64,000 nucleotides of DNA from assembly GCA_964487355.1 (NCBI GenBank), contig CAZAPS010000004.1:1-64000 (forward strand), written 5' to 3'. Origin of the DNA: JAXGYX01 sp964487355. GTDB taxonomy: Bacteria > Bacillota > Clostridia > Saccharofermentanales > Fastidiosipilaceae. The translations under genes were made by a program, and so were the position numbers. Each line of letters starts with the position of its first letter. The stretch's first letter is position 1. Under the pieces are notes generated by a model, which made no database searches, was not told the origin of the DNA, and saw nothing but the letters and a program-made list of their open reading frames with translations. This document shows positions 8,363 through 17,534 of this stretch, in pieces.

Positions 8363-9496
8363 TCATTCGTGTATGCGCAAAGTGGTCCATAACAGTTCGC
8401 CCGTTCCGTCGGTCATAAAAACATCCGCGAGCAGTCCAAGTCCCTCGAATCGCATGATCCGGTTTTTCGCCTTGTCGGCGATCCGCCGTGAGAAGGATTT
8501 GTCAAGCGATTGAGTCGCGAGGATATCCAACGCGGCATCGGTTGTGCGGCAATCCGTCAGACGGTTCAGGGTCTCAAGCGAGACACCCAGCAACGCGGCG
8601 TTCGCCACCACAAGTTCATTTCGGGCATCCGCCACATGGCTGTGGGTGTAGAAGATTCCCGCCGACACCTTGATTATTTTACCAAGAGGCCCGCTAATTA
8701 TCACCCTTTTGAAACCACATTCAGCCGCTTTCTGCAACATGAAGCCAACAAAATTGCTACACATGACCGAACGAATCGGATTCCCCTCGGCATCCACACA
8801 AATTTCCTCATGTCGCAGAATGCTAAGCTCTGATTGGTTGCCAAAAGAAAGGATGATCGAGTCGGATCGACCGGCCGCTCTCGCGACATGCAGCTCCTCC
8901 GCAAGTGAGTCTTTCCAAGCCTCCTCCGACATAGGCCGCACAATGCCTGTCGTGCCAATGATGGAAATTCCGCCTTCAATGCCCAACCTCGGGTTGAATG
9001 TGCGGTGTGCGACCTCGTCCCCGCCGGGAACCGATAATTCAACCGAAAACCCATGTCTTTCCGACAGGAAAGGTGTGATCGCCCGGCGAATCATCTCGCG
9101 CGGAACCGGATTGATCGCGGGCTCTCCGGGTGGAATTTTCAGACCGGGCAAGGTAACAATGCCAACACCTTGACCCGCGTGAAATGTGACAACTCCTCTG
9201 TCATCGTTCAAAGTGACAACCGCGCAGACGCTCAATCCCGTGGTCACATCCGGATCGTCTCCCCCGTCTTTGACAACACAGCAACGATAGCCTCGTTCAA
9301 GTGGTTCGATGGTGTCAATCTCCAAGCGCAACTGTTCACCGCCGGGTGTCTGGACCGGGATGATTCGATCGTCAGGCAGGTCGTCACCAACCAGCAACAT
9401 GGCCGACGCGGTCGCCGCCGCGGTCGCCGCCGATCCTGTGGTAAAACCACTTCTCAACTTTTTTTTAGGAATATTGTTTTTTGAAGTTGGATCCAT
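8363..9496 (-). CDS. cbiD: Cobalt-precorrin-5B C1-methyltransferase
   Basis: 377 aa. Methylates C1 in the anaerobic cobalamin pathway; CbiD is specific to the early-cobalt route. The N-terminal LRSGFTTGSAATAAATA, then VVKDGGDDPDVTTG and GGISIIGTTGIVRPMSEEAW are diagnostic. It is the first cbi gene of the operon. The 86 bp separating it from yihY is too short for a cobalamin riboswitch, so if B12 controls this operon the element must lie elsewhere. ATG at 9496 with AGGT just upstream. Confidence 0.95.
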   Translation of the reverse strand: MDPTSKNNIPKKKLRSGFTTGSAATAAATASAMLLVGDDLPDDRIIPVQTPGGEQLRLEIDTIEPLERGYRCCVVKDGGDDPDVTTGLSVCAVVTLNDDRGVVTFHAGQGVGIVTLPGLKIPPGEPAINPVPREMIRRAITPFLSERHGFSVELSVPGGDEVAHRTFNPRLGIEGGISIIGTTGIVRPMSEEAWKDSLAEELHVARAAGRSDSIILSFGNQSELSILRHEEICVDAEGNPIRSVMCSNFVGFMLQKAAECGFKRVIISGPLGKIIKVSAGIFYTHSHVADARNELVVANAALLGVSLETLNRLTDCRTTDAALDILATQSLDKSFSRRIADKAKNRIMRFEGLGLLADVFMTDGTGELLWTTLRIHE

Positions 9497-9582
9497 TTAA
9501 CCTGCATCCTGCTCTTTTGTGATTTTCCGCTAATCTATGTGGTCCTCTCGCTCAGTCTAAGATTGATTTGTCGATCCGGACA

Positions 9583-10602
9583 TTAATCCTTATTGTCCGA
9601 GGAGTCCGTCTGCTCACTCACGGCAGACGGCGATGTTTCAGGTGAGTCAACTTGTAAAGGTGGCAAAATCGATTTTTCTCTCAAGATGGTCGCATGGATC
9701 AAAGCACCACCAAATATTACCATCATGATCACAAATACCCACAGTAAAAGGAGCATGACGCCGGACAGTCCGCCGTAGAGAAATTCATATCGACCACTGC
9801 CGCTCAAAACTATCGAGAAGAAAAACGAGATGATGATCCACGACATCGACATCAAAGAGCCGACCACAAAAGCATAGCGCACCTGCCCCACCCTGCCACT
9901 TGATATAAAAAGCGCAATCCCAAATACGAAACTTAAAATTAAAAATGTGACTACATAGCTCATATAGTCGATGAGCCACAACCCCTGCAGCCATTGAAAA
10001 TCCAACAGCTGTCGAACCCATTTCACCAACGTCTGTCCAAAAATCAAAACAAACATAATCACAATCATCAACACGCCCATCAGCAATGTGCTGATGACTC
10101 CAACGATTCGCGCCAGCAAAAAGTTTGAACTGATTTTCTTGCGTCCATAAATTGAATATAGGTTCCCCAGCATGGTGCCGAACCCTTTCGCGCTGGCAAA
10201 GATCAAACTCAACAAACTGACCCATACCGTTCCCCGCTGCGCGATGTTGTGCAGGTCGCCGACCAATCCGGCCAATACGGAAATCACATGAGTTGGTAAA
10301 ATAGAGGTCAATTGCTCGACAAGCAGTGTGATGTCGATGGTCTGGCTCAACACCGCGATCAAATACAGCAAAAAAATCATTAAAGGAAACAACGCGAACA
10401 GCATATAATAGGAAGTGCTGGCGGCCATGCCAACCACATCCATTTCAGAAAAAGACGAAAAGTATTTTAACAAAAACCGCACCGGCCCACGGCTGGAGAC
10501 TTTTCGCGCGCTATCCAAACCGGCGCTTTTCACGGATTTAAAAACTTGTTTGATTCTACCCACCGCTCGGGCGATCATCTGCTTCACAGTAGAAAACTTC
10601 AT
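9583..10602 (-). CDS. YihY/BrkB family inner-membrane protein
   Basis: 339 aa with about six hydrophobic segments. Matches the YihY (formerly 'ribonuclease BN') family: AASTSYYMLFALFPLMIFLLYLIAVLSQ near residues 59-86 and the late block YGGLSGVMLLLLWV near 277-290. Basic N-terminus and an acidic, Ser/Asp-rich cytoplasmic tail. Molecular function is not established for the family; a transport role has been proposed. Its ATG overlaps the folA stop (ATGA), so it is co-translated with thyA-folA. Confidence 0.88.
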   Translation of the reverse strand: MKFSTVKQMIARAVGRIKQVFKSVKSAGLDSARKVSSRGPVRFLLKYFSSFSEMDVVGMAASTSYYMLFALFPLMIFLLYLIAVLSQTIDITLLVEQLTSILPTHVISVLAGLVGDLHNIAQRGTVWVSLLSLIFASAKGFGTMLGNLYSIYGRKKISSNFLLARIVGVISTLLMGVLMIVIMFVLIFGQTLVKWVRQLLDFQWLQGLWLIDYMSYVVTFLILSFVFGIALFISSGRVGQVRYAFVVGSLMSMSWIIISFFFSIVLSGSGRYEFLYGGLSGVMLLLLWVFVIMMVIFGGALIHATILREKSILPPLQVDSPETSPSAVSEQTDSSDNKD

Positions 10603-11126
10603 TTTGCGATGGCCTTCGACAGCGGTTCCACCTGCCGATTCTCATAGACAGAGAAATAAAAACCCAAATCCGCCAACACATCAAATCTTCGCTGACCTCG
10701 TTCGATCAATCGCCAGTTGGGCAGCTCGTCCAGGTTGTCCAAGTATCGATCAGCCTCTATTTCTTTGTCAAATTGAGTCACATAAGCCAGTCGCGTATAG
10801 GGAAGGAGTTGATGATACACACTTGCTCCGCCCAAAATCATGATGTCCTCGGTTGGGACATCCGCCAGCAATTCAGCCAGCTCGGCGATTGAATGACAGA
10901 CCTCGGCACCTTCGACTGAAAATGCCGGGTCGCGACTCAATACGATATTGCGACGATTTGGCAACGCGACTCCATTGGGATAGGTGGACAGTGTCTCTCT
11001 CCCATAAACCAAAATTTTATCTTTTGTTTGACGGCGAAACCACGCCATATCCTCTTTGAGCGTGGCGAGCAGTCTGCCACCACATCCAATTCCCCAGTTT
11101 CGCTCCACCGCGACAATTAAATTCAT
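10599..11126 (-). CDS. folA: Dihydrofolate reductase
   Basis: 175 aa. NADPH-dependent reduction of dihydrofolate. Visible motifs: MNLIVAVERNWGIGCGGRL at the N-terminus, KILVYGRETLSTYP (NADPH loop), NIVLSRDP, and IMILGGASVYHQLLPYTRLAYVT (GGASVY). The ATG at 11126 is chosen because the conserved DHFR start MNLIVAVE lies there; an ATG 9 nt upstream has its purine-rich stretch too close. It follows thyA by 65 bp, the classical pairing that recycles dihydrofolate made by thymidylate synthase. Confidence 0.93.
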   Translation of the reverse strand: MNLIVAVERNWGIGCGGRLLATLKEDMAWFRRQTKDKILVYGRETLSTYPNGVALPNRRNIVLSRDPAFSVEGAEVCHSIAELAELLADVPTEDIMILGGASVYHQLLPYTRLAYVTQFDKEIEADRYLDNLDELPNWRLIERGQRRFDVLADLGFYFSVYENRQVEPLSKAIAK

Positions 11127-11191
11127 AGCCGTACCCATCCCTAACTTTAATCTTCGCACGGTAAATCGATTGAAAGAAAACAGTTGAACGA

Positions 11192-12022
11192 TCAGACCGC
11201 AACGGGAATACCCAAAATTTTTCCGTTGTGTCTGTAATTTTCCAAAGAAAAACTGTCCGGTGTGAAATCATAAAAATTGTTGATATCAGAATCAATAATC
11301 AATTTTGGAGCCTCTAAAGGCGTTCGCTCAATCAGTTCTTTGACGATATCGATATGTCGATCATAAATATGCGCGTCGGCTATCACATGAATTAACTCCC
11401 CAACCCGCAGTCCCGAGCTTGCGGCGAACATATGCATCAGCACCGCGTACTGTGTGACATTCCAATTATTGGCCGTCAGCATGTCCTGCGAACGTTGGTT
11501 CAGTATGCCATTGAGCTTGTCACCCACCACATTGAACGTCATGCTGTACGCGCAGGGGTACAGATTCATCTCATGCAAATCCGCCATCGTGTATATATTG
11601 GTCAGGATACGCCTGCTATGAGGATTATTCTTCAAATCAAACAAGACCCGGTCGACCTGATCGAACAGACCTTCCTTGTACTGATGCTTGACTCCGAGTT
11701 GATAGCCATACGCCTTGCCGATCGATCCATCCTCGTCGGCCCACGCGTTCCAGATTTGACTGTTCAAATCATTGATGTTATTCGATTTTCGTTGCCATAT
11801 CCAGAGTATCTCGTCCACACAGGCACGAAAATTTGTGAAACGCAAGGTCAAAATAGGGAATTCCGTCGCCAAATCATATCGATTGACGACGCCGAATTTT
11901 TTCATGGTATAGGCGGGACTGCCGTCTTCCCATCGCGGGCGGACAGCCTCGTTTTCGGTGGAGCTACCTGTTGTCAGGATGGATTTACAGTTCTCTATAA
12001 ATAAATGGTCAGCTTGACTCAT
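11192..12022 (-). CDS. thyA: Thymidylate synthase (ThyA type)
   Basis: 276 aa. Methylates dUMP to dTMP with methylenetetrahydrofolate. The catalytic Cys lies in MNLYPCAYSMTFNV, with LNQRSQDMLTANNWNV(T)QYAVL and ADAHIYDRHI (substrate-binding His/Tyr) following. An internal GSIGKAYGYQLG segment is typical. ATG at 12022 chosen: GAGGTG lies a few nt upstream; the frame extends to a TTG at 12034, which would sit on the ribosome binding site. A TATACT hexamer at 12058-12053 could be its -10 box. Confidence 0.94.
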   Translation of the reverse strand: MSQADHLFIENCKSILTTGSSTENEAVRPRWEDGSPAYTMKKFGVVNRYDLATEFPILTLRFTNFRACVDEILWIWQRKSNNINDLNSQIWNAWADEDGSIGKAYGYQLGVKHQYKEGLFDQVDRVLFDLKNNPHSRRILTNIYTMADLHEMNLYPCAYSMTFNVVGDKLNGILNQRSQDMLTANNWNVTQYAVLMHMFAASSGLRVGELIHVIADAHIYDRHIDIVKELIERTPLEAPKLIIDSDINNFYDFTPDSFSLENYRHNGKILGIPVAV

Positions 12023-12137
12023 GACGCACCTCAATTTTAATATTCTCGTAACAGTATAACAAAATTTGATCTTAAGTTCGCTCTGTAGATTTTAAAGAAC
12101 GTGCAGGTAGACAAGTGATTCCGAAAACCCGGCACAC

Positions 12138-12854
12138 TTAATTTACATCGATCCGTTCCTTGATTTCATTGAATTTTGCATCTTTGATCCCGGGAATGTT
12201 CATAATCTCCTCAATTGATTGAAATTTGCCATTTTCCTCTCTATATCTGATGATCTTCTCGGCGGTCGCCGGCCCAATCCCCGGTAAACTGACGAGCTGG
12301 TCTACAGAGGCCTGATTGAGATTGATCGTGTCCACGGCTTCCACGGACTTTGTGTCAGGCGTGATCATCTCCGAAATATCGTTGTCGACGATCTCACCTT
12401 GCGCCGGCACGTAAATCATTTGTCCGGCTTTCAACGTCATTGCCAGATTGACCTTTGTCAGGTCCGCCTCCGCCTTCACACCGCCACATTCCAAAATCGC
12501 GGTCTCCAGCCAGGTACCGTCCGGAATCAAAACCACTCCCGGTCGCTCAACCGCCCCGGCTATATAGACCGGAAACAAAGAAGTTTCTTTCAAGGCCTGT
12601 GCCGTCGATGTCACAACCGGCACAGACTCATCACTTGTCTGAGAGGCGGACGCATCAGTTTCCAGGCGCGAAAACTCAGCGGCCGATTCAATTTCCAAAT
12701 GCCCGCCGGAGACCGGACCCGGTATGGATAGAACCAGCACGATGCCCAGCAGCGCGCTGACAGATAACATAGCGCTAAATAATTTACGTAGTTTCTCACA
12801 TACCTTTCGATCCTGAGTGGAAGCGAGAAAACCCACTCCTTTCTTTGGCGACAA
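12138..12854 (-). CDS. comEA: ComEA-type competence DNA-binding protein (SLBB + helix-hairpin-helix)
   Basis: 238 aa from the chosen TTG. Layout: short basic cytoplasmic N-terminus, one membrane segment (about residues 28-48: AMLSVSALLGIVLVLSIPGP), an acidic/Ser linker, an SLBB/soluble-ligand-binding domain (PVYIAGAVERPGVVLIPDGT, about 95-160), and a C-terminal ComEA helix-hairpin-helix repeat (INLNQASVDQLVSLPGIGP, about 178-238). Extracytoplasmic double-stranded DNA binding during uptake is the family role. The frame is open to 12920, but that point lies inside a terminator; TTG at 12854 has GGGGAGGTGG 5-6 nt upstream. comEC and comEB are not nearby. Confidence 0.87.
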   Translation of the reverse strand: MSPKKGVGFLASTQDRKVCEKLRKLFSAMLSVSALLGIVLVLSIPGPVSGGHLEIESAAEFSRLETDASASQTSDESVPVVTSTAQALKETSLFPVYIAGAVERPGVVLIPDGTWLETAILECGGVKAEADLTKVNLAMTLKAGQMIYVPAQGEIVDNDISEMITPDTKSVEAVDTINLNQASVDQLVSLPGIGPATAEKIIRYREENGKFQSIEEIMNIPGIKDAKFNEIKERIDVN

Positions 12855-12919
12855 ATTGACCACCTCCCCACATAATCCGAGACCGTGCATCACGGCCGGT
12901 TTGTTTAAATCAGCATACA

Positions 12920-12949
12920 AAAACCGCTCTCATTGGGGAGCGGTTTTTC
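12920..12949 (-). terminator. Rho-independent terminator after rsfS
   Basis: 11-bp stem AAAAACCGCTC / GAGCGGTTTTT with an 8-nt loop. A/T runs on both sides make it potentially bidirectional. It closes the long minus-strand run ending in rsfS and separates it from comEA. Confidence 0.9.
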
Positions 12950-13008
12950 TCTTCATAATTGGCAAATATTCCACATTGCCCGACAGACCCAGTGGAGTCG
13001 GTCGATGA

Positions 13009-13365
13009 TCAAACTGTGGATTCGCCGCTCTGACTCACCGTTTTCGTCATCCATAGCTTTTCAAGGCTGTAGTGCTGCCGTTCCTCTTCTTGAAAAATAT
13101 GGACCACGATATCAAGATAATCAAGCAGCACCCATTTGTCCCGATAATTGCCTTCAATATGTTCGGGGCGGCGCTCAAATCGCTTGATCATTTCACGTTC
13201 TACCTCGTCAGCCAACGCTTTGACCTGAGTGCTCGACCGACCCGACGCGATGATAAAATAATCCGCCAAAGTCGTCTTGTCCGCGACGTCAATCATTTCG
13301 ACGTCGAGGCCCTTTTTATTTTCTAAAATCTCTTTGATTTGATCCGCAATCTCTTTAATCGTCAA
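13009..13365 (-). CDS. rsfS: Ribosomal silencing factor RsfS
   Basis: 118 aa, normal length. Binds ribosomal protein uL14 and blocks subunit joining under starvation. Family blocks: KGLDVEMIDVADKTTLADYFIIASG, then STQVKALADEVE and GNYRDKWVLLDYLDIVVHIFQEEERQHYSLEKLW. It overlaps the end of the nadD-yqeK gene by 11 bp; the nadD-yqeK-rsfS order is a standard Firmicutes arrangement. A strong terminator follows. Confidence 0.95.
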   Translation of the reverse strand: MTIKEIADQIKEILENKKGLDVEMIDVADKTTLADYFIIASGRSSTQVKALADEVEREMIKRFERRPEHIEGNYRDKWVLLDYLDIVVHIFQEEERQHYSLEKLWMTKTVSQSGESTV

Positions 13366-14599
13366 CTATGTCATCCTTTCTGATCGCCGGTACCCTCGGC
13401 GCGTCCGCCAGTGTAAGAATCGCATCCACTGAATATGGATGCTCAATCTGATCACGTTTCAATATGCTTGACCTCACGGCCTCCAAGCATGCCAAAGTGG
13501 CCCGATTGAGGTCAAATTTGGCCAACTCTCGAATTGGTTTCAAATCGAAAAATGAGCGGCTAGGCTCGATTTTATCAGATAAGAAGATGATTTTCTCCAA
13601 ATTGGATGGATTATTTCGCAAAGTCGTGTGATAAGTGATCGCGTCGAGCAACTCCTGATCGTCAATGCCGTATCGGTCGCGCGCCAACTTTGCTCCAAAC
13701 GGGCCATGGACAATCTGCGGATAGCCCTCCAGCCAGTGGGCCTGCTCCGGATGTTCATCCAGATAGTCCCGCGGGCAACGCTCCTTCGCCAAGTCATGTA
13801 AAATACCCGCGACCGCCGCTTTGTCGGCATCCACCCCAAAACGCAAGGCCAGTCGAACCGCGGTCAGGGCGGTGCCGACTGAATGCAACAAGCGCTCACG
13901 CGTGATTTGATTCCAAAGTTCTTGTTGCACGCGAATCAAAAAACGCACCGTGTCGTCTGACAGCTCGCGTAAAAGAGAATGATCGCGATAGACACGATAC
14001 CGGCGGATAAACTCACCCACAGCTTGAGGAACCTGTGGTAGATCCATCTGTGGACATTCAATCAGTCGACTTCGAATCTCGGTCGAGGAAAGATCCATCT
14101 CGGGCATGTCAAATGTCTGAATCACCGCCTTGTATTGATGTCGCAGATGGTTCATTTGGCGTTGAATCGAATCAGTCTCAAAACCGGGTCTCGTGCCAAC
14201 AAGGAGGGTGCAGTTTTCCAACACGCCTTCGGGATCGTGCCAGTTAGGTAAATCGAACAGCACATCGGTGCCGCAGATCAAATAAACATCCCGCGCAGAC
14301 TCAAGCTCGCGATTAAGTTGTTTTAAGGTATCCACAGTGTAAGACGGCCCAAGCCGCCGAATCTCAATATCACTGATCTCAATCAGAGGCGACTGCCTGA
14401 CCGCCAGTTCAGCCATGCGGTATCGGTAAATCGTCGGACTGACTCCGGCGGGATCTTTTAATGGCGGGTGGCCACTCGGCATGATCAAAACACGTCGCAA
14501 CTCAGCTGTTTCAAGGGCCGCCTCGACGATTGCCAGATGGGCATTGTGTATTGGGTCAAACGTGCCGCCAAACAAACCGATCCTCACTGTCGGTTTCAT
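13355..14599 (-). CDS. nadD: Fused nicotinate-nucleotide adenylyltransferase (NadD) and HD-domain YqeK
   Basis: 414 aa, about twice NadD length. Residues 1-~200 are NadD: GLFGGTFDPIHNAHL (HxGH-type nucleotidyltransferase site, residues 8-22) and SSTEIRSRL (171-179), making deamido-NAD. Residues ~205-414 are a YqeK-type HD phosphohydrolase: H239 in LLHSVGTALTA, HD pair 268-269 in GILHDLAKE, and YHTTLRNNPSNLEKIIFLSDKIEPSR. YqeK enzymes hydrolyse diadenosine tetraphosphate. In most Firmicutes these are two adjacent genes; here they are one continuous frame with no stop between. ATGA overlap with purD upstream. Confidence 0.92.
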   Translation of the reverse strand: MKPTVRIGLFGGTFDPIHNAHLAIVEAALETAELRRVLIMPSGHPPLKDPAGVSPTIYRYRMAELAVRQSPLIEISDIEIRRLGPSYTVDTLKQLNRELESARDVYLICGTDVLFDLPNWHDPEGVLENCTLLVGTRPGFETDSIQRQMNHLRHQYKAVIQTFDMPEMDLSSTEIRSRLIECPQMDLPQVPQAVGEFIRRYRVYRDHSLLRELSDDTVRFLIRVQQELWNQITRERLLHSVGTALTAVRLALRFGVDADKAAVAGILHDLAKERCPRDYLDEHPEQAHWLEGYPQIVHGPFGAKLARDRYGIDDQELLDAITYHTTLRNNPSNLEKIIFLSDKIEPSRSFFDLKPIRELAKFDLNRATLACLEAVRSSILKRDQIEHPYSVDAILTLADAPRVPAIRKDDIVDD

Positions 14600-15861
14600 T
14601 TTGGGATCGTCCTTCCGATATCCTTGCGGTAGTGCATGCCGTCAAAATGAATTTTCCTGATGTTGTCATATGCCTCATCCAGCGCCTCATCCAGCGTCGC
14701 GCCTGTCGCGCAGACCCCCAGAACGCGGCCGCCATTTGTCACTACTGAGTTGAGCTCGGCGGACCAGGTGGTTCCGGCATGGAACACCGTGGCCTTACAG
14801 TCTTCCAGGCCGGTGATCGGTTTGCCTTTTTCATATTCAGCCGGATATCCTCCAGAAGCCGCGACCACGCAACACGAGGCTTCGTCCGACCATTTGATGT
14901 CGATATCCGCCAAACGTTCATCGATCACGGCATTGATCACATCCAACAAATCGGTCCGCAACAGCGGCAGCACCGCCTGTGCCTCCGGATCGCCAAAGCG
15001 AGCGTTGTACTCAATCACTTTCGGACCATCATCGGTCAGCATCAGACCAAAATAGATGACCCCCTTGAACACTCTGCCCATGTTTGCCAGAGCGTCAATG
15101 GTCGGTTGAAAAATTGTCTCATTCAGCCGCGCCCATTGTTTCTCATCCAAGTCCGCGCCCGGCACAACCGCGCCCATGCCACCTGTGTTGAGTCCAAGAT
15201 CGTGATCGAGCGCTCGCTTATGATCACGTGAACTCGGCATCGCGGCAATCGTTTTACCATCCGTGAACGCCAAAACAGTCAACTCCGGTCCGGTCAGACA
15301 TTCTTCTATCAAAACCCGAGAGCCCGCGTCACCAAATTGATTTCCACTCATCATTTCCCGCACCGCCTGTTCGGCTTCGGCGCGATCCACGCAGATCAGC
15401 ACACCTTTGCCGAGCGCGAGTCCGTCGGCTTTCACCACAACCGGGAATATGGTTTGGCGGCTCAGCCAATCCAACGCGTCCTGTTCAACTGTGAAAACCT
15501 CAGCCCCCGCGGTCGGGATACCATGTTCGCGCATTAATTGTTTTGAAAAGATCTTACTCGCCTCGATCTGCGCCGCCGCCGCGGTCGGCCCGAACGCCCG
15601 CACACCGGCGTCGGTCAGTCGGTCGACCAGCCCAAGAGCGAGCGGATCATCCGGAGCGACTACCACCAGGTCCATCGATTCATTTTTCGCGAAATCGACG
15701 ATGCCATCCAGATCGGTGGCGCTCAAAGGCACACATGTCGCAAGTTTACCAATGCCATAATTTCCCGGCGCGCAATACAGCTCTGGTTTCTGAGGGCTTT
15801 GCGATAACTTCCAGATGATTGAGGCCTCTCTGCCGCCTCCGCCGATCACTAGTATTTTCAT
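14596..15861 (-). CDS. purD: Phosphoribosylamine-glycine ligase (GAR synthetase)
   Basis: 421 aa. ATP-grasp enzyme joining glycine to 5-phosphoribosylamine in purine synthesis. N-terminal KILVIGGGGREASI, ATP-grasp blocks FPVVVKADGLALGKGVLIC and SSRDHKRALDHDLGLNTGGMGAVVP, and metal-binding EYNARFGDPEAQAVLPLL are present. The usual 'GREHA' reads GREAS here. ATG at 15861 selected because TGGAGAATAAT precedes it; the upstream in-frame ATG at 15873 overlaps the purH stop. Confidence 0.95.
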   Translation of the reverse strand: MKILVIGGGGREASIIWKLSQSPQKPELYCAPGNYGIGKLATCVPLSATDLDGIVDFAKNESMDLVVVAPDDPLALGLVDRLTDAGVRAFGPTAAAAQIEASKIFSKQLMREHGIPTAGAEVFTVEQDALDWLSRQTIFPVVVKADGLALGKGVLICVDRAEAEQAVREMMSGNQFGDAGSRVLIEECLTGPELTVLAFTDGKTIAAMPSSRDHKRALDHDLGLNTGGMGAVVPGADLDEKQWARLNETIFQPTIDALANMGRVFKGVIYFGLMLTDDGPKVIEYNARFGDPEAQAVLPLLRTDLLDVINAVIDERLADIDIKWSDEASCCVVAASGGYPAEYEKGKPITGLEDCKATVFHAGTTWSAELNSVVTNGGRVLGVCATGATLDEALDEAYDNIRKIHFDGMHYRKDIGRTIPK

Positions 15862-15872
15862 ATTATTCTCCA

Positions 15873-17435
15873 TCAATGTAGAAAGTGCCTTTTGCCTGTA
15901 AAAACCATCGCGATTCCCAACTCATCACAGGCCTTGATCGAGTCGTCGTCGCGCACCGATCCGCCTGGCTGGACAATGACCTCGATCCCCGCCGCTCCGG
16001 CGAGACGTACACTGTCATCAAATGGGAAAAACGCGTCCGACGCCAACACGGCGCCTTTTGCCTTTTCTCCGGCCATTTTGATCGCGATCTCCAAAGCGGT
16101 CACTCGATTGACCTGGCCCGGACCCACACCCACAGTCACACCGTCTTTAACCAACACGATGGCGTTCGACTTGACGTGCTTGACCACCTGCATGCCAAAA
16201 TAACAATCATTCAAGTCCTGTTCGGTCGGAGCCTTTCGGGTCACCAGGCGCAAATCCGCCGGATCATACACTTCGTTATCTTTTTGTTGGACCAGCAGAC
16301 CGCCACCGACACCCTTGACACCAATCGCCTCCTCCACGAAGGGGCGCGCGATCTCCGGCAATTCAAGTAGTCTGATATTTTTCTTTTGTGACAAAATTTC
16401 AAACGCGTCCCGCTCAAAAGACGGCGCCACGATCACTTCCAAAAAGATCTTCGCCATGCTTTCAGCCGCTGCCATGTTCACCGGTCGATTGAGTGCCACG
16501 ATGCCGCCAAACACAGAAACCGGGTCGGCCTGATAGGCGCGTTCCCAAGCTTCGTCAATCGTGTCGCGGACAGCTATGCCGCATGGATTCGCGTGTTTGA
16601 CCGCCACACAGGCGGGCCGGTCAAATTCTTTCACCATCGCGATCGCGGCGTCGGTGTCCGAGATATTGTTATAGGACAGTTCTTTTCCGTGCAGCTGTTT
16701 CGCCTGCGCGAGTGAATCGGCGACCGGCAGGGGTTCACGATAAAACACCGCTCGCTGGAAGGGATTTTCGCCATAGCGCAGATTTTGCTGTTTTTCATAA
16801 GTCAGTGTCAACTGATCGGGAAACACTTCCGTCTGATCATCACTGCGCCGAGACGCCTCAGCGCGCATATAACGTGCGATCAGGGCGTCATAGGCCGCGG
16901 TGTGCTCAAACACTTTGACCATCAGCGTGAAACGGGTTTTCGCGGTCGTGTTTCCTGTCTCAGCTATCTCGCGCAGCACCGGATCATAATCGGCGGGGTC
17001 GGTCACCACCGCGACCGACGCGTGATTTTTCGCAGCCGCGCGCAACATGCTCGGTCCGCCAATGTCTATGTTCTCCACACATTCCTCAAAAGAAGCACCG
17101 GGCCTCAGCACAGTTTCCCTGAATGGATACAAATTCACAACAACCAGGTCGATTGGTACGATCTCCATGGATTTTAGGAAATCCATATGGTCGGGTTTCG
17201 CTCGGTCCGCCAACAGTCCCGCATGAACAAAGGGATGCAAGGTCTTCACACGTCCGTCCAAACACTCGGGGAATCCGGTAATCGAGCTGATCTCGGTGAC
17301 CGGTATGTCATGCGCCGCGATCTCGTTGTAAGTGCCGCCGGTCGACACGATTTCAATCCCCAGCTGACTCAAGGAGCGGGCCAGGTCAACGACGCCGGTT
17401 TTGTCTGAAACACTGATTAAAGCACGTTGGATCAT
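15873..17435 (-). CDS. purH: Bifunctional AICAR formyltransferase / IMP cyclohydrolase
   Basis: 520 aa, full length. Catalyses the last two steps to IMP. The N-terminal cyclohydrolase (MGS-like) domain begins ALISVSDKTGVVDLARSL with EIVSTGGTYNEI; the transformylase domain carries QNLRYGENPFQRAVFY, LHGKELSYNNISDTDAA, CVAVKHANPCGIA and DDSVRLAGAAGIEVIVQPGGSVRDDD. AAAGGAGACAGT precedes the ATG. Between purN and purD in the operon. Confidence 0.97.
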   Translation of the reverse strand: MIQRALISVSDKTGVVDLARSLSQLGIEIVSTGGTYNEIAAHDIPVTEISSITGFPECLDGRVKTLHPFVHAGLLADRAKPDHMDFLKSMEIVPIDLVVVNLYPFRETVLRPGASFEECVENIDIGGPSMLRAAAKNHASVAVVTDPADYDPVLREIAETGNTTAKTRFTLMVKVFEHTAAYDALIARYMRAEASRRSDDQTEVFPDQLTLTYEKQQNLRYGENPFQRAVFYREPLPVADSLAQAKQLHGKELSYNNISDTDAAIAMVKEFDRPACVAVKHANPCGIAVRDTIDEAWERAYQADPVSVFGGIVALNRPVNMAAAESMAKIFLEVIVAPSFERDAFEILSQKKNIRLLELPEIARPFVEEAIGVKGVGGGLLVQQKDNEVYDPADLRLVTRKAPTEQDLNDCYFGMQVVKHVKSNAIVLVKDGVTVGVGPGQVNRVTALEIAIKMAGEKAKGAVLASDAFFPFDDSVRLAGAAGIEVIVQPGGSVRDDDSIKACDELGIAMVFTGKRHFLH

Positions 17436-17534
17436 ACTGTCTCCTTTATTAATTGATTATGTACACGGTTTATAGTATCAATTCAGATCAACGACTCAAC
17501 TGAGCCGAGTGTCGATCTAAACATTTTCCGTCAT

